A DNA stretch of 64,000 nucleotides from positions 4,154,001 to 4,218,000 of the forward strand of contig NZ_CP035758.1 of assembly GCF_004208415.1 (NCBI RefSeq), read 5' to 3'. The notes beneath the pieces were generated by a model, which did not search any database, was not told where the DNA came from, and saw only the letters and a list, made by a program, of their open reading frames with translations. Position numbers and translations under genes: made by a program. The stretch's first letter is position 1; each line of letters begins with the position of its first letter. Below are positions 32,703 through 40,511 of the stretch, piece after piece. The stretch comes from Ktedonosporobacter rubrisoli (GTDB taxonomy: Bacteria; Chloroflexota; Ktedonobacteria; Ktedonobacterales; Ktedonobacteraceae).

Positions 32703-34691
32703 TTAACGCTTCTGTAAGCGAATTGCCGCAATAACAGGATCAGTATGATGCTCAGACAGGCGAATCTCAGCTTTACGTAAATTCTGCGCACTATTGATGA
32801 GCGCAATATGTGTAAAGGCCTGGGGATAATTTCCCAACGCCTCGTTGCTCTGTGCCTCAATCTCCTCAGAGAAAAGACCAAGACGTCCGGCATAGGTCAG
32901 CAAACGCTCAAAGAGCGAACGCGCCTCATCCAAACGACCTTGCATAGCAAGATTATCAACTAGCCAGAAAGTGCAAAGTGTAAACGTGCCTTCACCGCCC
33001 GAGAGGCCATCATCGGAGAGATAGCGATAGACAAAGCCATGTTTGTCAGTCAGGCTCTCCATGATTCGATCAACCGTCGAACGCATACGTGGATCGTCAG
33101 GCGGAATGAACCCGACTAACGGTAAAAGCAGCGTCGACGCATCCAGCGCGGCCGAACCATATGACTGGGTAAAAGCCCCGATAGAAGTATCATAGCCATG
33201 ACAAAGAATATCAGCACGAATTTGATCGCGGATCATGATCCAACGTGGTAAATCTGCATCTAAATTCAGTTGTTGAGCCGCCCGAATCCCACGATCAAGC
33301 GCCACCCAGCACATTACTTTTGAATAGACATAATGCCGTAAACCACCACGCACCTCCCAGATCCCGCTATCAGGCTCCTGCCAATGAGCGCAGACATGCT
33401 CTACCAACGTCTGCATCATCTGCCATAGCGGACCTTCCAACTTTTCTCCATAGCGCTCAAAGCCGCCCTGACGTCGATACAGATGAATACAATCAAGAAC
33501 CTCGCCAAAGACATCCATTTGCTTCTGCTGAGCCGCCGCATTCCCAATACGCACAGGGCTGGACCCACAGTAGCCACTGAGATGATGAAGCTCTTGCTCC
33601 GCCAACTCACGCTCTCCTCGAATCCCATACATGATCTGCAAGTCTTCTCCATCCGTATAGGACAGATTGCGCAGCCAGTGGGTGAATGCCCGCGCCTCAG
33701 CAGTAAAGCCCAGCACATTGAGGGCATACAATGTGAAGGTCGCATCGCGCAGCCAGGTAAAGCGATAATCCCAGTTACGTACCCCACCCAGCTCTTCTGG
33801 CAAGGAGGTCGTCGGTGCAGCGACAATAGCCCCGGTGGGCGCATAGGTCATCATTTTGAGCGCCAGGGCACTGCGGTGAACCCATTCTGAATAGGGTCCC
33901 TGATAGGTGCAGCCAGCCAGCCACTGACGCCAACAGTGTAATGTATGCGCCAGCTCAACGTCAAAATTACGCTGATGCAGCTCCACTTCAACCAGGCGCC
34001 GAGCCGCCTGAGCGCTACGCCCCATCCCCAGAGCAAAAAGCAGCCTTTCCCCTTCACGTAAGGTAGCCTGTACAGTGATTGTTTGATGCCACTCATCAGC
34101 GGCCTGAGCCACATCCATGGTACACGATGCTAATAAGTCGGCCCCGATCATCGCTAAAGCTACGTGTTGCTGCGCGCTGGAGATCATAGCGCCTTTATTA
34201 TCAGCGATAAGAGCCACCTCGCTGGGCGTCGCCGCATAGTCTGGGCTAACCTTGAGCGACACTGTGACGGGCATCTCACCATGAGTACATTCCACAATAC
34301 GTACTAAACAATGGCAAGAACCATCCTCGTGCGCGCGCCAGGTATTATTATTCATGGCTTTATAGGGCCATGCCTCCAGCGTCTCAACAGGCATAAAGTC
34401 AGTCAGTACAATTTCCCCAAAAGTACTGGCAAAGCGTGTCTGTAAGACATTGCTACCACGCAGGTAGCGTTGTGAACCAGGAATATTTCCTCCAGTTGGC
34501 GCAATCTGGAAGTATCCACCGTGCTCGGCATCGAGGAGACGGCAGAAGATGGCGGGGCTATCAAAGTCAGGTAGACATCCCCAGTCTACAGATCCATCAG
34601 GTGATATCAGCACCGTTGAATGACAATCACCTATGACTCCGTACGAATTAATCGGCTGATAAGAGCGATTGATTTCGTTCATCCCAACCAT
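32703..34691 (-). CDS. Glycoside hydrolase family 15 protein (trehalase/glucoamylase-like)
   Basis: About 662 aa. The N-terminal beta domain begins with INSYGVIGDCHSTVLISPDGSVDWGCLPDFDSPAIF, the hallmark opening of the bacterial GH15 trehalase/glucoamylase-like group. The (a/a)6 barrel contains GGVRNWDYRFTWLRDATFTLYAL, EDLQIMYGIRGE, SGIWEVRG and GTFTLCTFWLVDNLA. Substrates in this group include trehalose and alpha-glucans; which applies is open. ATG 34691 is preceded by GAGAGAAG; ATG 34682 is an alternative. A six-unit, 11-bp-phased repeat array lies immediately upstream, so control by a response regulator is likely. Confidence 0.92.
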   Translation of the reverse strand: MVGMNEINRSYQPINSYGVIGDCHSTVLISPDGSVDWGCLPDFDSPAIFCRLLDAEHGGYFQIAPTGGNIPGSQRYLRGSNVLQTRFASTFGEIVLTDFMPVETLEAWPYKAMNNNTWRAHEDGSCHCLVRIVECTHGEMPVTVSLKVSPDYAATPSEVALIADNKGAMISSAQQHVALAMIGADLLASCTMDVAQAADEWHQTITVQATLREGERLLFALGMGRSAQAARRLVEVELHQRNFDVELAHTLHCWRQWLAGCTYQGPYSEWVHRSALALKMMTYAPTGAIVAAPTTSLPEELGGVRNWDYRFTWLRDATFTLYALNVLGFTAEARAFTHWLRNLSYTDGEDLQIMYGIRGERELAEQELHHLSGYCGSSPVRIGNAAAQQKQMDVFGEVLDCIHLYRRQGGFERYGEKLEGPLWQMMQTLVEHVCAHWQEPDSGIWEVRGGLRHYVYSKVMCWVALDRGIRAAQQLNLDADLPRWIMIRDQIRADILCHGYDTSIGAFTQSYGSAALDASTLLLPLVGFIPPDDPRMRSTVDRIMESLTDKHGFVYRYLSDDGLSGGEGTFTLCTFWLVDNLAMQGRLDEARSLFERLLTYAGRLGLFSEEIEAQSNEALGNYPQAFTHIALINSAQNLRKAEIRLSEHHTDPVIAAIRLQKR

Positions 34692-34710
34692 ACACAACAC
34701 TTCTCTCTTT

Positions 34711-34792
34711 TAAGTACTGGTTTTACAACATCCTTAGAAAAACCTTAAAGCTCCTTAGAAGATCATTAGAAAACTCTTATTGGAGCCTTATA
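34711..34792 (-). promoter_or_regulatory. Six-unit 11-bp-phased direct repeat array at the GH15 promoter
   Basis: On the plus strand the units CCTTAGA (34732), CCTTAAA (34743), CCTTAGA (34753), CATTAGA (34764), TCTTATT (34775) and CCTTATA (34786) recur at spacings of 11, 10, 11, 11 and 11 bp. For the minus-strand GH15 gene they read TCTAAGG-like and end 15 bp before a possible -10 TACTTA (34711-34716). Such phased arrays are typical of PhoB/OmpR-family binding regions. Confidence 0.65.
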
Positions 34793-34950
34793 ACAGGAAA
34801 GAACGCAGAACCTGGGTGATAAGTAACAGGTTGCCGGAACTTTTTTTTTAGATACTATTTTTTGCTGATTACAGCTGGTTTCATCAGCCTTCCTCTATCT
34901 TTTCATCCCCCAATATTCCCCCCATTACCCCCTAGCCATAACCGCGAACA

Positions 34951-34968
34951 TTCTAATATTATTCTAAT
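34951..34968 (+). promoter_or_regulatory. Second, divergent pair of TTCTAAT repeats
   Basis: TTCTAAT occurs at 34951 and 34962, 11 bp apart, on the plus strand. It is the same half-site as in the GH15 array (TTAGA family) but in opposite orientation, placed before the 52-aa gene at 35090. One regulator could control both directions. Otherwise 34793-35040 shows no gene. Confidence 0.45.
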
Positions 34969-35041
34969 AGACATCGATAGCAAATTACTGTTACCGTAGT
35001 ATACAAAGTAACGTGATAAACGTATCAGCTAGCTTGTGATT

Positions 35042-35067
35042 TGTTGACACTTTGATTTGTGTTAACA
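35042..35067 (+). promoter_or_regulatory. Inverted repeat overlapping the -35 of the 52-aa gene
   Basis: TGTTGACAC (35042-35050) and GTGTTAACA (35059-35067) are 9-bp arms with one mismatch around 8 nt. TTGACA at 35044-35049 lies in the left arm and can serve as -35; the -10 is weak (ATAGCA). Good operator candidate. Confidence 0.5.
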
Positions 35068-35089
35068 TAGCACATAGTAGAGGAAGAAC

Positions 35090-35248
35090 ATGCGCACTTT
35101 GCAACAGATGATGCGCCACCCGGCTGGCAGGATCGGACTGACAATTGGCCTGGCTCTTGGCTTTATGACTGCCGCTATGGGTGGGGCAAGCAAGGCACTA
35201 ATGTTTGTAGGACTCTGCCGCTTCCTGGCTAGACGAATTACCCATTAA
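35090..35248 (+). CDS. 52-aa glycine-rich membrane peptide
   Basis: ATG 35090 with AGAGGAAG 3-4 nt upstream opens a 52-codon frame. A basic N-terminus (MRTLQQMMRHPAGR) is followed by a hydrophobic, Gly/Ala-rich span (IGLTIGLALGFMTAAMGG) and a second short apolar stretch ending in basic RRITH. A promoter/operator upstream and a perfect terminator downstream (35267-35308) mark it as an independent gene. I do not recognise a family. One or two membrane helices suggest a small regulatory or stress membrane peptide. Confidence 0.7.
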   Translation: MRTLQQMMRHPAGRIGLTIGLALGFMTAAMGGASKALMFVGLCRFLARRITH

Positions 35249-35266
35249 GCCAGGACAGTGCTTACT

Positions 35267-35308
35267 TTCGTAGGAGCAATGCTTTCGTTTACTCCTACGA
35301 ATTTTTTT
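35267..35308 (+). terminator. Rho-independent terminator of the 52-aa gene
   Basis: TTCGTAGGAG (35267-35276) pairs with CTCCTACGAA (35292-35301) and is followed by seven T (35302-35308). Textbook form. Confidence 0.95.
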
Positions 35309-35434
35309 GTTATTTTTATAGTACTTTTTGGCTAGGCAAATAGAACCAGAGATGTTAACCTGAGCTTCCAATGGCTGGCGCCCCGCATGGCTCCTGAAGC
35401 CGCTTTATGCTCGATCGCCTTGACATATACGATC

Positions 35435-35465
35435 AGCAGGATAAGCCTTGCTGACTTATCCTGCT
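35435..35465. terminator. 11-bp stem-loop after hemB
   Basis: AGCAGGATAAG (35435-35445) and CTTATCCTGCT (35455-35465) pair perfectly around 9 nt, 55 nt after the hemB stop. It lacks a uridine tail on the minus strand but likely marks the end of the heme operon. Confidence 0.6.
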
Positions 35466-35519
35466 GTAAGAAAATTTTGCGTCTGCGCGCCGCCTAAATC
35501 TCCCAGATTATTTAACGCT

Positions 35520-36497
35520 TTATTCACGCAACCATTGCGCCAGATCAGGAGCAAAATAGGTAATTATCATATCGGCTCCCGCTCGTCGAATGCCGGTAAG
35601 TATTTCCATCACCACCCGTTTCTCATCGATCCAGCCGTTCTGCGCTGCAGCTTTCACCATTGCATACTCACCGCTTATATTATAGGCAGCGATTGGTAAA
35701 TTACAATGGTCACGTACCTGGCGAATAACATCCATATAGGCCATCGCCGGCTTGACCATGACAATATCGGCCCCTTCGGCAATATCAAGATCTATTTCGC
35801 GCAGAGCTTCGCGAGCATTGGCCGGGTCCATCTGATAAGAACGCCGATCCCCAAACTGCGGCGCTGATCCCGCAGCCTCGCGGAAAGGACCATAGAAAGC
35901 AGAGGCAAACTTGACCGAGTAAGCCATGATAGGCGTCTGCTTAAAGCCATGTTCATCTAACGCATGCCGAATCGCCCCCACCCGACCGTCCATCATATCC
36001 GATGGCGCGACGATATCAGCTCCGGCCTCGGCGTGAGAGAGTGCCATATCGGCAAGCAAACCGAGGGATTCATCATTTTGAACCGTTCCATTATGAATCA
36101 CACCGCAATGTCCATGGCTGGTATATTCGCAGAGACAAACATCAGTAATTACTAGCGTATCGGGTGAAGCAGCCTTTAACCGGCGGATAGCCTGTTGAAT
36201 AATTCCCTGAGCAGCATAGGCCTGCGAGCCCACTTCGTCCTTCTCACTGGGCAGCCCAAAGAGCAAGACAGCGGGAATACCCAGGCTGGCTATGCGCTCG
36301 GCTTCACGATCCAGTTGCTGCAGAGGCCATTGCATTATTCCAGGCATAGAGGAGATCTTATGCGGCTCATCGATACCTTCGGCGATAAAGAGGGGATAAA
36401 TGAGCTGATCGACATTCAAATGCGTCTCTCTTACCAAACCGCGCAATTTTTCATTTTGCCTTGTACGCCTTAAGCGTACAGTGGGAAAAGTGCTCAT
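35520..36497 (-). CDS. hemB: Delta-aminolevulinic acid dehydratase (porphobilinogen synthase)
   Basis: 325-aa enzyme condensing two 5-aminolevulinate to porphobilinogen. The catalytic zinc-binding cysteines are in DVCLCEYTSHGHCG; Schiff-base lysines are in YSVKFASAFYGPF and MVKPAMAYMD. This is the cysteine-rich, Zn-dependent type. An AGGAGG lies 11 nt before ATG 36497, and 15 nt separate it from hemL. Last gene of the heme operon. Confidence 0.97.
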   Translation of the reverse strand: MSTFPTVRLRRTRQNEKLRGLVRETHLNVDQLIYPLFIAEGIDEPHKISSMPGIMQWPLQQLDREAERIASLGIPAVLLFGLPSEKDEVGSQAYAAQGIIQQAIRRLKAASPDTLVITDVCLCEYTSHGHCGVIHNGTVQNDESLGLLADMALSHAEAGADIVAPSDMMDGRVGAIRHALDEHGFKQTPIMAYSVKFASAFYGPFREAAGSAPQFGDRRSYQMDPANAREALREIDLDIAEGADIVMVKPAMAYMDVIRQVRDHCNLPIAAYNISGEYAMVKAAAQNGWIDEKRVVMEILTGIRRAGADMIITYFAPDLAQWLRE

Positions 36498-36512
36498 GTT
36501 TTGCTGCGCCTC

Positions 36513-37847
36513 CTACGCGCTCTTTTGTAAGGCAGCCTTCACAGCTTTCACCGTCTCTTCAAGCATCTCGTCTTCCAGGGCCAGGGAAATGAAACATGAC
36601 TCGAACTGCGAGGGTGGCAGATATATACCTTGCTCTAACATATTCCAGAAGTAGCGTGCAAAATGCGCAGTATCCGAACGCTTGGCGCCTGCATAATCGC
36701 TCACTGGCTGCGAATTGAAGTAGACGCAGAACATCGCACCAAGGCGCACAATCTGAGCAGGAGCACCGGTATCCTTGATGGCTTTGGTAATACCTTCTCC
36801 CAACATCTGGCTCTTCTGCTCTAATTTTTCATACTGTCCCGGCTTACGCAGCTCGTTTAAGGTTGCGATACCTGCAGCCATCGCCAGAGGATTACCGGAG
36901 AGCGTGCCGGCCTGATACATCGGTCCTACAGGCGCTACCATTTGCATAATCTCACGTCGTCCACCGTATGCGCCTACAGGCATACCGCCGCCAATGATCT
37001 TACCAAAGCACGTCAGGTCAGGCGTAATGCCTAGCCGCTCTTGCATCCCACCGAGAGCAACCCGAAAACCTGTCATCACTTCATCAAAAATCAGGAGTGC
37101 GCCATATTTCTGCGTTAGCTCGCGTAGCTTCTCTAAAAAGCCAGGTTTTGGCAGGACCATGCCCATATTCGCCGCAATAGGCTCTACAATAACTGCGGCT
37201 ATCTCTGTGGGATAGGTACGAAATAGCTCTTCAACTGCTGCGCTATCATTATATGCCGCGGTCAGGGTATTTTTTGTGGTCTCCGCCGGCACCCCGGGAC
37301 TATCGGGCAAGCCCATGGTAGCAACACCAGAGCCAGCCTGGACCAGCAACATATCGGCATGCCCATGATAGCAGCCGCTAAACTTGATGATCTTGCTACG
37401 GCCACTATAAGCGCGGGCCAGGCGCAGGGCGCTCATGGTCGCTTCTGTCCCCGAGTTCACGAAACGAAGCATCTCTACCGAAGGCACACATTGGATAACG
37501 ATCCTGGCTAGCTCGCTTTCAGCCTCAGTAGGTGCACCAAAGCTAAAGCCTCGCTGGCATGCTTGGGTCACAGCTTCCAGTACGGATGGATAGGCATGAC
37601 CAAGAATCATTGGTCCCCAGGATTGTACATAATCCAAATAGTGATTACCATCCACATCGTAGAGATAAGCACCGTGCCCACGCTCGATAAAGACGGGATC
37701 GCCTCCCACGCCCCGAAATGCACGAACAGGGCTATTCACTCCCCCAGGTAAAAGATTCTGAGCCTCCTGGAAGAGCTGATGCGACCGCGAAAACTTCACG
37801 TTTTCCGTTTGCGTTGCTTGACTCTTCATCTTTTTAAACAGCCTCAT
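36513..37847 (-). CDS. hemL: Glutamate-1-semialdehyde 2,1-aminomutase
   Basis: PLP enzyme that turns glutamate-1-semialdehyde into 5-aminolevulinate, completing the C5 pathway begun by HemA. Seen are LLPGGVNSPVRAF near the N-terminus, VNSGTEATMSALRLAR, FDEVMTGFRVA and the PLP lysine in CFGKIIGGGMPVGAYGG. Length 444 aa from ATG 37847, or 438 from ATG 37829; the ribosome site does not decide. A stem-loop at 37853-37874 precedes the start. Confidence 0.96.
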   Translation of the reverse strand: MRLFKKMKSQATQTENVKFSRSHQLFQEAQNLLPGGVNSPVRAFRGVGGDPVFIERGHGAYLYDVDGNHYLDYVQSWGPMILGHAYPSVLEAVTQACQRGFSFGAPTEAESELARIVIQCVPSVEMLRFVNSGTEATMSALRLARAYSGRSKIIKFSGCYHGHADMLLVQAGSGVATMGLPDSPGVPAETTKNTLTAAYNDSAAVEELFRTYPTEIAAVIVEPIAANMGMVLPKPGFLEKLRELTQKYGALLIFDEVMTGFRVALGGMQERLGITPDLTCFGKIIGGGMPVGAYGGRREIMQMVAPVGPMYQAGTLSGNPLAMAAGIATLNELRKPGQYEKLEQKSQMLGEGITKAIKDTGAPAQIVRLGAMFCVYFNSQPVSDYAGAKRSDTAHFARYFWNMLEQGIYLPPSQFESCFISLALEDEMLEETVKAVKAALQKSA

Positions 37848-37852
37848 TCTAT

Positions 37853-37874
37853 GAGCCAGGCTTGTGCCTGGCTC
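37853..37874 (-). repeat. Intercistronic hairpin between hemQ and hemL
   Basis: GAGCCAGGC and GCCTGGCTC are perfect 9-bp arms around a 4-nt loop, filling most of the gap between hemQ stop and hemL start. It may act on translation of hemL, or in mRNA processing within the operon. Confidence 0.55.
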
Positions 37875-37883
37875 TTGCTTTCC

Positions 37884-38645
37884 CTATGCGCCAATTGCCT
37901 CAAAAACATCTTCCAGAGTCTGGTTTACACAGATAAACATAGGTGTGTCGCGTAGAGTATACCTGCTAGCCTCGGACTCGCGCAATTCCTGAACAAGATC
38001 GAGGAAATCGGCCACGTTATCACCCTCAAAGGCTACGACGAACTCCTGATCGTCAATACCAAAGGAATAGGTCGTATTGATAGTGATATTAGGATATTTG
38101 ACGCCCATACGAATATGCTCATCCATCATACGCTTGCGCTCCTGCAAAGACAAAGCATACCAGGGCCGTGTTTTCACAAACGGATACACAAAGAGATACT
38201 TTTCATCCCGTGGTGTAATCGTCAGGCGGGGATCATGGGCACCACGCGCATTCTTACCAACATAGACCGAACGCTTGGTCATAGCTAGAAAGGCGTGTGT
38301 CTCGCGCAGATAGGGACCCATCAGGCTGCGCCGGATCTGGCTGCTTAGCCAGCGCAAATCTTCGACATCGTAAGTCGCTTGCCAGATCATAAAATCACAA
38401 TCGGAGCGCAGACCATACAGGCCATAGGTACGAATAAGGGCCTTCTCTTCATATTGTTTGCAAATGTTGAGAACCTGCTCGCGTCCCTGGGCGCGGATAT
38501 CGACGGGAAGCTGCTGCCATTGAGGATCAAGTTTATAGAAGGTAAAACGTACCAGCTGACGGGGCTGCTTTGGTTTAGGCTGAGCCGGCGCTTCGGCAGG
38601 CTGTGTTTGTACGTTATCAGATTGTGCGGCTGTTTGTTCTATCAT
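37884..38645 (-). CDS. hemQ: Chlorite-dismutase-fold coproheme decarboxylase
   Basis: 253-aa member of the chlorite dismutase superfamily with the HemQ/ChdC pattern (RFTFYKLDPQW, MIWQATYDVEDLRWLSSQIRRS, KTRPWYALSLQERKRMMDEHIRMGVKYP, YSFGIDDQEFVVAFEGD). It decarboxylates coproheme to heme b, so this organism should use the coproporphyrin-dependent branch; the other late genes are not in the window. ATG 38645 is preferred: GAGGAG lies 5 nt before it, overlapping the hemD stop. The Q/P-rich first 35 residues are low complexity. Confidence 0.92.
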   Translation of the reverse strand: MIEQTAAQSDNVQTQPAEAPAQPKPKQPRQLVRFTFYKLDPQWQQLPVDIRAQGREQVLNICKQYEEKALIRTYGLYGLRSDCDFMIWQATYDVEDLRWLSSQIRRSLMGPYLRETHAFLAMTKRSVYVGKNARGAHDPRLTITPRDEKYLFVYPFVKTRPWYALSLQERKRMMDEHIRMGVKYPNITINTTYSFGIDDQEFVVAFEGDNVADFLDLVQELRESEASRYTLRDTPMFICVNQTLEDVFEAIGA

Positions 38646-38647
38646 AG

Positions 38648-39520
38648 TCACTCCTCATAGTGGATGATTGCATCGACAAGGCCATCTATCGTAAACTCAG
38701 TGGCTTCGATATCTACATGGAGACCAAGGTCACGAGCCGTTCCAGCAGTAATAGGACCAATACAGGCTACCCTGGAGGTATCCAGGAGTTGCAGAGGGCT
38801 AGCAGAAGCATCGCTCTCACCTTGCCTACAGCTCTTAAGCCATTCAACGAAATTGCGTACAGTCGAAGAGCTTGTAAAGGTTAAAATATTCAGCTTGCCG
38901 GTTCGCAAGAGGTGCAGGACTTCGCGCCCCTGTTCATCATCATGGGCGACAGGCAGGGTCGTATAGGCTGCTACTTCATCGACAAGAGCTCCGGCCTGCT
39001 GCAGCTCAGCAACCAGCACTTTGCGCGCCTCGGCAGCGCGGGCCAGGAGAATATGTTGTCCCGCAAGCGTAGTGCCTCGCTGCTGTACATATTCCCGTAG
39101 AGCCTGGGCAACGCCTTCGGCAATATATTCATGGGGAACCAGATCCGCGCTAAGGCCGTAGTCCTGCAATACGCCCGCTGTCGCCGGACCAATTGCGGCG
39201 ATATGGACATTATGCAAAGCTTCGGGCTTATAGCCAAGGGTCTGCAGGCGCTCCAGACAAATCTTTACGCCATTGGCGCTGGTAAAGATGAGCCAGCTAT
39301 AGTTGGCATCTTTTGCCTCAGAGGGCAAGCAGAGGCGGCGTAAGGCCTTATCAAGGGGCTGCCAATCGCGAGGAGGCACAATACGAATGGTAGGGAACTC
39401 TATAGGTACAGCACCTAGCCCTCGCAGCCGCTCGCTAAGGCTGCTGGCCTGATCGCGAGTACGCGTTACTAGAATGCGCCTTCCCTGCAGCGGAAGGGCC
39501 GCAGCACTTCTTTCAGACAC
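38648..39520 (-). CDS. hemD: Uroporphyrinogen-III synthase
   Basis: 290 aa from GTG 39520, which has AGGAG 7 nt upstream and overlaps the hemC stop by 8 nt; the longer frame from 39586 would overlap hemC by 74 nt without a site. Two Rossmann-like lobes are visible, starting RRILVTRTRDQASSLSERLRGLGA. Further typical stretches are LIFTSANGVKICLERL, AAIGPATAGVLQDYG, and TFTSSSTVRNFVEW. The enzyme closes the linear hydroxymethylbilane with inversion of ring D. The family is weakly conserved, and context supports the call. Confidence 0.93.
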   Translation of the reverse strand: MSERSAAALPLQGRRILVTRTRDQASSLSERLRGLGAVPIEFPTIRIVPPRDWQPLDKALRRLCLPSEAKDANYSWLIFTSANGVKICLERLQTLGYKPEALHNVHIAAIGPATAGVLQDYGLSADLVPHEYIAEGVAQALREYVQQRGTTLAGQHILLARAAEARKVLVAELQQAGALVDEVAAYTTLPVAHDDEQGREVLHLLRTGKLNILTFTSSSTVRNFVEWLKSCRQGESDASASPLQLLDTSRVACIGPITAGTARDLGLHVDIEATEFTIDGLVDAIIHYEE

Positions 39521-40511
39521 TTTGATACTCCTGAGCCATGCTTTTGGTATCAACCTCACTAATAATTGTGTCAGCGCCCTGAGCAAGCGCCTGCTCAGCC
39601 AGACTCACGCCAAACTGCTCTGCGCGTTCAAGACCAGCGGCTGCTGTCCAGGCCATCTCTTGCGCCACAGATACACGGCGCTGCCCATCTAAGCTCGCCA
39701 CCATACCACGCAAGATCAGCTTACCATCTCGCACATCAGCGTAAGCGGCCACAGGCAAATAGCACCATGCCCCCAACCTGCGCATAAACATTCGCTCAGC
39801 AGTAGTTGTAGCCTGGACGATGGGATCATTAAGAGGAGCCAGCAATTCACCTATCTCTGGCTCATTGCGACACTCTAAGGCGATTGCTCCCTGTCCAGGA
39901 GCAGGCAAGAGCTTCTCAACGGAAAAATAGCTAAGCCGACCTGCCAATCGCTGCTGCATATCCAGACGATGCAATCCGGCTGCCGCCGATACAATACCAT
40001 CATAATCGCCGGCTTCAAGCTTGCGCAGGCGCGTATCGACATTCCCACGCAAGGGTAGGATCTGTACATCTGGCCATAAAGCTCGTATTTGAGCTATGCG
40101 GCGCAAGCTGCACGTCCCAATGCGTAAAGGAGTGGGCAAGTTTTGGGGCGCAAGTCCAGATTGTACCTGAGCTTGAATTGTTTCATTGGCAACCAGGACA
40201 TCCCGTACATCCTCACGTGGCCCAAGAATTAGAAGGCGCAAGCCCTCGGGCTGCATCGAAGGAAGATCTTTCAGGCTATGGACGGCCAGATCAATACGTC
40301 TTTCTTGCAGGGCATGTTCAATCTCAGTGACAAAAACCCCATCTCCACCTATTTGAGAAAGAGGTACGTTGGTAACGCGGTCTCCTGTGGTCCGAATCTG
40401 CTCAATAGCTATCTCAAGATCGGGCCACTGCTTGCGTAATCGTTCTACTACCTCGTACGTCTGCTTCATCGCCAGCTTGCTGGCCCGTGTTCCTATGATT
40501 ATTCGCTTCAT
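39513..40511 (-). CDS. hemC: Porphobilinogen deaminase (hydroxymethylbilane synthase)
   Basis: 332 aa from ATG 40511 (MKRIIIGTRASKLAMKQT). Conserved parts are GDGVFVTEIEHALQERRIDLAVHSLKDLP, IGTCSLRRIAQI, LRGNVDTRLRKL and GQGAIALECR. The dipyrromethane-attaching cysteine is in GAWCYLPVAAY, replacing the usual GGCxxP context but keeping the cysteine. It polymerises four porphobilinogens. The start lies 98 nt inside hemA; the longer frame from 40559 is unlikely because it lacks a site. Confidence 0.96.
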   Translation of the reverse strand: MKRIIIGTRASKLAMKQTYEVVERLRKQWPDLEIAIEQIRTTGDRVTNVPLSQIGGDGVFVTEIEHALQERRIDLAVHSLKDLPSMQPEGLRLLILGPREDVRDVLVANETIQAQVQSGLAPQNLPTPLRIGTCSLRRIAQIRALWPDVQILPLRGNVDTRLRKLEAGDYDGIVSAAAGLHRLDMQQRLAGRLSYFSVEKLLPAPGQGAIALECRNEPEIGELLAPLNDPIVQATTTAERMFMRRLGAWCYLPVAAYADVRDGKLILRGMVASLDGQRRVSVAQEMAWTAAAGLERAEQFGVSLAEQALAQGADTIISEVDTKSMAQEYQSV

